Below, piece by piece: positions 59,696-64,000 of a stretch of 64,000 nucleotides of DNA (positions within the stretch are counted from its first letter, which is position 1; each line of letters starts with the position of its first letter). Source of the DNA: Natronoarchaeum philippinense (lineage in GTDB: Archaea > Halobacteriota > Halobacteria > Halobacteriales > Natronoarchaeaceae); NCBI RefSeq assembly GCF_900215575.1, contig NZ_OBEJ01000002.1, positions 558,001-622,000 of the forward strand. Reading direction: 5' to 3'. Below the pieces are notes generated by a model, which was not told the origin of the DNA, ran no database searches, and worked only from the letters and a program-made list of their open reading frames with translations. Both the position numbers and the translations under genes were made by a program.

Positions 59696-61162
59696 TCATC
59701 TGACGAGCCGGTCGATCACCGTCTCGTCGTCGACGACGAGGTTGTACGCCCCCTCGTCGTCGTTCCACAGCGCGAGCGCCGACTCGATCGAGAGCAGGTC
59801 GCCGTACTCGGCGGCCGCCAGATCGCGGTTCAGTGACGTTTCACGGGTCAACACGGCGTAGTGCTCGGTCGCCTCGCTGCCGTCGCTGATCTTGTACAGC
59901 GGGTTGGCGTCGCCCTCCGAGAGCGACCGGCTGAGCTTCATCGCCAGCAGGTCGATCCGCTCGGAGACGTGCCGCTCCATCTCGGCCATCTTCGCGTACC
60001 GGTCGGGTTCGGGATCGAGGTCGTACTTGCGCAGGCCGTCGCGCCGCAGGATCGAGTGGGAGAACTGCACGTCGACGTTGACGAACTCGCCGGGATCGTG
60101 GTCGGCGTCGTCGGCCGCCTCGTCGAGACGCCGCTGGAAGGCCGGCACTGCGAGGTCGGGCCGAACGTCGAACGACCAGCCCCGATCGGTCGGCGTCTCG
60201 CCGGGCCACAGCCGCACCGTCGGCGAGAAGACGGTCGCCGGTGGCTGGCTCTCCGCGGGTTCGTCGGCGAGCGCGCGTTCGACCTGCCGAAGTCCGGTGC
60301 TGGTGTTTTGATCGGCCGGCGCGAGCGCGACCATCGAGCCGTCGGGCGCCAGCGCGTCGAGATACCGCCGTGTGACGGCGACCGGGTCGTCGAGTTCGTT
60401 CAACACGTTGCCGAAGATGATCAGGTCGAACCCGACAGCCTCGTCGCCGGCGTCGAACTGCGCGTCGAGGACGCTCTCGGGGTCGAACGCCTCGGCGCGC
60501 TCGCGGTGGATCGTCGGGTGGAAGTTCCGCGAGGTCTCGGCGAGCAGCCCGTCGAGCACGTCGGCGGCCGCGCTGGGCTCGACGGCGTGATACTCGACCA
60601 GCGCGTCGTCGGCCAGCAGGTCGTGCAGCCCGAGCGCCGGGCCGCCGACGCCGGCGCCCACGTCGAGTACGCGCAGGCGACGCCCGACCAGCCCGCGCTC
60701 GGTCAGATCTGCGAGCGCGTACTGGACGACCGCGTAGTTATCTGGAAGGTGGTAGATAGCGTAGCCGAGCGCGGCCTCGCGATCGTACTCAACGGGATGC
60801 TGTCGGTAGTAGGCGTCCTTGAGCCGCCGGATCGTCAGCCTGAGCAGGTCTCCGGAGGGGCCGTCGTGCCAGTCCGGGCCGTACTCATCGACGAGCAGAT
60901 CGTCGAGCCGGTCGGCGTACGTCTCGGGAAGCGCCTCGACCGTGCCCGGCGTCGCCGTCACCGGCTCTTCGGAGACGGGGACGAACGTGCCGTCCTCGCG
61001 TTCGCGCAGGCCGAGCGCGACGGCCTCCTCCCGGAGCACCTGTCGGACGACCGCGGGATGGGGCTGGCTGGCGACGTACTCGTAGATCTCGTCGGGGTCG
61101 ATCGGGCGCACCTCGCGCAGATATTTGGCGTTCTCGACGATCGCTTGGCGCTCGTCGGTCAT
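59696..61162 (-). CDS. Rsm22-like SAM-dependent methyltransferase
   Basis: The 488-residue protein has motif I RVLDVGAGVGGPALGLHDLL (about 163-182), LIIFGNVLNELDDP (about 248-261) and the later FSHSILRRDGLRKYD (about 380-394). The N-terminal 120 residues carry a degenerate, charged lead-in. The pattern resembles Rsm22 (mitochondrial and archaeal small-subunit rRNA methyltransferase family); typical Rsm22 cysteines that bind iron-sulfur are not evident. The start overlaps the TyrA stop by 4 nt, implying a shared transcript with TyrA and the TFB-distal side. Confidence 0.75.
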   Translation of the reverse strand: MTDERQAIVENAKYLREVRPIDPDEIYEYVASQPHPAVVRQVLREEAVALGLREREDGTFVPVSEEPVTATPGTVEALPETYADRLDDLLVDEYGPDWHDGPSGDLLRLTIRRLKDAYYRQHPVEYDREAALGYAIYHLPDNYAVVQYALADLTERGLVGRRLRVLDVGAGVGGPALGLHDLLADDALVEYHAVEPSAAADVLDGLLAETSRNFHPTIHRERAEAFDPESVLDAQFDAGDEAVGFDLIIFGNVLNELDDPVAVTRRYLDALAPDGSMVALAPADQNTSTGLRQVERALADEPAESQPPATVFSPTVRLWPGETPTDRGWSFDVRPDLAVPAFQRRLDEAADDADHDPGEFVNVDVQFSHSILRRDGLRKYDLDPEPDRYAKMAEMERHVSERIDLLAMKLSRSLSEGDANPLYKISDGSEATEHYAVLTRETSLNRDLAAAEYGDLLSIESALALWNDDEGAYNLVVDDETVIDRLVR

Positions 61163-61947
61163 TGGTCTCCCCCGTGACCCGCCCCTGCCGACTCGTCGAC
61201 GGCCGATCGAGCCTCCTCGTACAGTTCGACGAACGCCTCGTCGGTGTCCGCCTCGGCGATCCGCCGGGCCGCCGCCGCGACCGCGTCGGCGCCGTCGAAC
61301 GTCGACTGGATCTCGGCGTACACCTGCGGGCTGTTGCCGGTCACCTGCTCGACCAGATCCAGCAAGCCCTCCGAGATCGGCGTCTGGAACCGGTCGGGGA
61401 CGGACTCGGCCGCCAACGCGTAAGCAAGTACCGCGGTGTGGGCACTCGCCTGTACGGTCGCCATCGCCTCGTCGTGTTCCGCGGGCGTGGTCTCGAACAC
61501 GTCGTTGCCCGCCGCCGCGATGGCGTCGAGCACGGCGTCGGTGGTCGGTCCCGGCGACGCCCGGACGGCGGCGACGTTGCCCGGCGCGTTCGACGGCGCG
61601 AACAGCGGGTGCAAGCTCGCTCGCTCCCGGTTGGGGGCGTGGGCTGCCATCGCAGCCACCGGCTCGGCCATCGCGCCGGTCACGTCGACGAGCGCCTCAA
61701 TCGCCCGATCGGCGTACTCGTCGATGGCAGCTTCCGCGATCGACATCGGCACCGCGAGACAGACGACATCGAATCGGTCCTCGGTGTCGGTCGGCACGTC
61801 TCGCCCGCCGATTGCGTCGGCGGCGGTAGCCGCGGCCTCGGCGTCGAGATCGGTAAAGGCGACATCGAACGTCGCCTCGTCAACGGCGGCTAGCGTCGCG
61901 CCGAACCAGCGTCCCATCGCTCCGGCACCGACGACCAGTACGTCCAT
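61159..61947 (-). CDS. tyrA: Prephenate dehydrogenase
   Basis: The 262-residue protein has the NAD-binding motif VLVVGAGAMGRWFG (about 3-16), FDVVCLAVPMSIAEAAIDEY (about 62-81), VDVTGAMAEPVAAMA, RASLHPLFAPSNAPGN (about 111-126) and SAHTAVLAYALAAES. It oxidises prephenate toward tyrosine. The 4-nt overlap ATGA with the methyltransferase gene suggests co-translation. Start ATG at 61947. Confidence 0.9.
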   Translation of the reverse strand: MDVLVVGAGAMGRWFGATLAAVDEATFDVAFTDLDAEAAATAADAIGGRDVPTDTEDRFDVVCLAVPMSIAEAAIDEYADRAIEALVDVTGAMAEPVAAMAAHAPNRERASLHPLFAPSNAPGNVAAVRASPGPTTDAVLDAIAAAGNDVFETTPAEHDEAMATVQASAHTAVLAYALAAESVPDRFQTPISEGLLDLVEQVTGNSPQVYAEIQSTFDGADAVAAAARRIAEADTDEAFVELYEEARSAVDESAGAGHGGDQ

Positions 61948-62013
61948 TGGAGCGAGGTAGCCGGGGACGGTCAAAAAAGGCTACGAGTCGACCCCTCGCG
62001 TTCCGAACGGTAC

Positions 62014-62020
62014 TTTTAAA
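62014..62020 (+). promoter_or_regulatory. TATA-like box of the tfe operon
   Basis: TTTTAAA ends 25 nt before the ATG at 62046, as expected for a leaderless start. Confidence 0.6.
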
Positions 62021-62045
62021 CTCGCGGACACCCGCCACTAGAACA

Positions 62046-62576
62046 ATGGCTTTTGAGGATCTCCTCGAGGACCCCGTCATCCAGAAGTACCTACACGAGC
62101 TGGTCGGGCCGAAGGGCATGCCGGTTGCGGCCGCTCCGCCGGACGGCGAGGTCACGGACGAGGAACTGGCAGAGGAGCTCGACATGGAGCTCAACGACGT
62201 TCGCCGGGCGCTGTTTATCCTTTACGAGAACGACCTGGCGTCGTACCGTCGGCTCCGCGACGAGGACTCGGGATGGCTCACGTACCTCTGGACGTTCGAG
62301 TACGACAAGATTCCCGAGAACCTCGAAGAGGAGATGCACCGCCTCTACGAGGCCCTCGAAGAGCGCCGCGAGTACGAGCGGACTCACGAGTTCTACCTCT
62401 GTGAGGTCTGTTCGATCCGCTTCGAGTTCGGCGAGGCGATGGACTTCGGCTTCGAGTGTCCCGAGTGTGGCTCGCCGCTGGAGTCGATGGAGAACACCCA
62501 TCTCGTCGACGCGATGGACGAGCGCATCGAGAACCTGCGCGACGAGCTGAACATCGACATCGAGGCCGAGGCATAA
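62046..62576 (+). CDS. tfe: Transcription initiation factor TFE alpha
   Basis: The 176-residue protein has an extended winged helix (VIQKYLHELVGPKG...TDEELAEELDMELNDVRRALFILYENDLASYRRLRDEDSGWLTYLW, about 11-82), a coiled region and a C-terminal zinc ribbon (C119, C122, C138, C141). It stabilises the open complex with TBP, TFB and RNA polymerase. The stop overlaps the next start (TAATG). It is first in an operon of three. Confidence 0.96.
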   Translation: MAFEDLLEDPVIQKYLHELVGPKGMPVAAAPPDGEVTDEELAEELDMELNDVRRALFILYENDLASYRRLRDEDSGWLTYLWTFEYDKIPENLEEEMHRLYEALEERREYERTHEFYLCEVCSIRFEFGEAMDFGFECPECGSPLESMENTHLVDAMDERIENLRDELNIDIEAEA

Positions 62577-63250
62577 TGGTCGTCCTCGCAACGAAGCTGT
62601 ACGTCTCCGGCGACGCCGAAGATCGGGCGCTCGACTCGCTGCGCTCGCTGATCAACAACGACATCGGCGAGTTGGACGTGGAGTTCGAACTCGGCGTCCG
62701 GCACGACGACTTCCCCTCGGTCACGATCGAAGGCGAGGACGCCGTCGTCGCCCGCAACGTACTCACCGAGGAGTGGGGAGCGATCACCGACGACTTCCAA
62801 GCAGGCGAGACGTACGTCGGTACGCTCGAATCGTGGGATGACGACGGGTTCGTGCTCGACGCCGGCGGCGCCGTTCGTATCTCGACGGCCGACCTCGGAC
62901 TCGGGCAAGGCCGCCCCGAGCAGATCCGCCAGCGATTCGGCATCGTCCAGCACACGCCTCTAGAGTTCGTCTATGGCGACGCCGAAGCCGACGCCCGACT
63001 CTCCGAGGCCCAGCAGGACCAGCTGTACGAGTGGACCCGCGGCACGGGCCGTGTGAACGTCAACAGCGCAACCCGCGCCGAGGTCCGGGCGACGATCAAC
63101 CGCGCCGGCCACGCCCAAGACATCGTCACCGTCGAACGGCTGGGCCTGCTCGAACAGAGCGTCATCTGCGGCGAGGACACCGACCCGCCGGGGCTGGTCG
63201 CAAGCGTCGGGCAGTACCTGCCCTCGGAGCTTCGCGCCGTCGTTCCATGA
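62576..63250 (+). CDS. DUF2110 family protein
   Basis: The 224-residue protein matches the archaeal DUF2110 family: ATKLYVSGDAEDRALDSLRSLINNDIGELDVEFELGVRHDDFPSVTIEGEDAVVARNVLTEEWG (about 5-67), a beta-rich middle (ETYVGTLESWDDDGFVLDAGG) and GRVNVNSATRAEVRATINRAGHAQDIVTVERLGLLEQ. It may bind RNA (the middle looks OB-like) but function is unproven. It overlaps tfe by one base and the following gene by 4 nt, an order kept in other haloarchaea. Confidence 0.88.
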   Translation: MVVLATKLYVSGDAEDRALDSLRSLINNDIGELDVEFELGVRHDDFPSVTIEGEDAVVARNVLTEEWGAITDDFQAGETYVGTLESWDDDGFVLDAGGAVRISTADLGLGQGRPEQIRQRFGIVQHTPLEFVYGDAEADARLSEAQQDQLYEWTRGTGRVNVNSATRAEVRATINRAGHAQDIVTVERLGLLEQSVICGEDTDPPGLVASVGQYLPSELRAVVP

Positions 63251-64000
63251 ATCGCCGGCTGCTCGTCGCCACGGTCGCGGTCGCCGTACTCGCGCTCACA
63301 GCGGGCTGTGTCGGCGGCGGTGGCGGCGTCGACGAGGAGCAACTGAACGAGAACGCCACGTACAACTGGAGCGTCCAGCAGGACGTGTTCATCAACGTCG
63401 ACAGCGCCGGATCGCTCATCGGCGAGGCCGAGTTCGAGGCAGTCTACGACGTCTCCGACCGGGACCAACTCGAACTGTATCGGAGCGGCATCACCAGCGA
63501 CCGACCACTCGAGATCAGTGCGGTCGTGTTCCGCTCGGACAACGGAACCTACTACAACGGCACCGAACTCGACGTCGAGCAGACCAGCGAGGCCACGGTT
63601 ATCGACCTGCCCAACGAGGACGGAAAGCTGGCCTTTACCTCTCGGACGAACTCGAAGGAACTCCGCCTGCCGGCGTACGTCGAAGGCTCCTACCGCGTTG
63701 CGCTTCCGGCGAACCACAGCACCGAAGACTTCCTGCTCGGCCACGTTAGCCCGGGCAACTACCGGACGGAGATGGTCGGCGACCGGATGCACGTCGTCTG
63801 GAGTGACGTCTCCAACCCCGTGCATCTCAAGTACTACCTCGACCGCGACCAGTACTTCTTCTACACGCTGGTCGTCAGCCTCGGCATCGTCGCGCTCGGC
63901 GGGTACTTCTACTTCAACCGCCAGATCCGCCAACTCAAGGAGCGCCGACAGGAGCACGGACTCGAACTCGACCCGGACGACGACGACGGCAAGCGGCCGC
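63247..64000 (+). CDS. Lipoprotein with C-terminal membrane helix, DUF5803-like (3' end outside window)
   Basis: The visible 251 codons start with a lipoprotein signal (MNRRLLVATVAVAVLALTAGCVGGGGG, lipobox Cys about 21), a beta-rich outer domain (about 30-190) and a single C-terminal membrane helix (FFYTLVVSLGIVALGGYFYF, about 203-222), then a charged end (RQIRQLKERRQEHGLELDPDDDDG). The frame continues past the right edge. It overlaps the DUF2110 stop (ATGA) and is probably co-transcribed with tfe. Unknown function. Confidence 0.88.
   Translation, partial: MNRRLLVATVAVAVLALTAGCVGGGGGVDEEQLNENATYNWSVQQDVFINVDSAGSLIGEAEFEAVYDVSDRDQLELYRSGITSDRPLEISAVVFRSDNGTYYNGTELDVEQTSEATVIDLPNEDGKLAFTSRTNSKELRLPAYVEGSYRVALPANHSTEDFLLGHVSPGNYRTEMVGDRMHVVWSDVSNPVHLKYYLDRDQYFFYTLVVSLGIVALGGYFYFNRQIRQLKERRQEHGLELDPDDDDGKRP

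Noticed and set aside
1-64000. tRNA, rRNA, insertion sequences or prophage
   Set aside because: I saw no TPsiC-like GTTCGAATC with matching arms, no rRNA, no transposase motif and no run of phage genes; a covariance-model scan would be needed to exclude a small RNA.

Overview
The window is chromosomal DNA of a halophilic archaeon (class Halobacteria). It is GC-rich, the predicted proteins are strongly acidic, and several genes have a TATA-like box 24-31 nt before the start codon, the usual spacing for haloarchaeal leaderless mRNAs. Archaeal markers include two TFB genes, TFE, Spt5, SecE, FtsZ1, a thermosome subunit, membrane-anchored LonB, NreA and the archaeal early shikimate route. I cannot name the genus. 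I see no rRNA, tRNA, CRISPR array, complete insertion sequence or prophage. It is mostly core genome with small accessory patches.

Layout. 0-5 kb: a truncated phosphodiesterase-like gene, inorganic pyrophosphatase divergent from a RosR-like PadR regulator, the rnhA pair, and a first TFB. 5-12 kb: a lipidless secreted protein, NreA with a C-terminal PCNA-binding motif, an RHH/PIN toxin-antitoxin pair, a heme-copper-oxidase-like membrane protein, a CPBP protease and several haloarchaea-specific proteins. 12-23 kb: DNA maintenance and housekeeping (DUF5788-polX-Mut7-C operon, rhomboid, endonuclease V, SDR, Get3/ArsA ATPase, PhoU-like protein, aminotransferase, CinA-type amidase, PHP protein). 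23-30 kb: secE-spt5 and ftsZ1, separated here by hyuAB and a small flavoprotein. 30-39 kb: lipoprotein, radical SAM protein, TRAM protein, Fe/Zn-cluster protein, MBL hydrolase, a small HTH regulator behind an AT-rich upstream region, methyltransferase, glycosyltransferase, amidohydrolase. 39-44.5 kb: thermosome, TenA with a sodium:solute symporter and a 37-residue partner peptide, and an AbrB/PIN toxin-antitoxin pair. 44.5-49.7 kb: SAM hydrolase and NMN adenylyltransferase divergent from lonB, then a second CPBP protease whose gene holds a striking array of alternating palindromes. 50-62 kb: an aromatic amino acid locus (trpCBA, ADH synthase, 3-dehydroquinate synthase II, aroD, tyrA) mixed with a second TFB, an HFX_2341-type regulator and an Rsm22-like methyltransferase. 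62-64 kb: an overlapping TFE-DUF2110-lipoprotein operon that runs off the end.

How the parts work together. The aromatic genes supply nearly a whole branch: ADH synthase and 3-dehydroquinate synthase II make dehydroquinate, AroD continues the shikimate path, TyrA leads to tyrosine, and TrpCBA finishes tryptophan. Transcription factors are unusually dense (two TFBs, TFE, Spt5, RosR-like, HTH, HFX_2341-type). The least explained features are the compensatory palindrome array inside the CPBP gene (48.5-48.7 kb), a 27-bp tandem repeat in an otherwise empty gap (55.07-55.22 kb), the structured empty region at 36.0-36.4 kb, and enzyme homologues that lack catalytic residues (MGMT-like, amidohydrolase-like, one CPBP protein).
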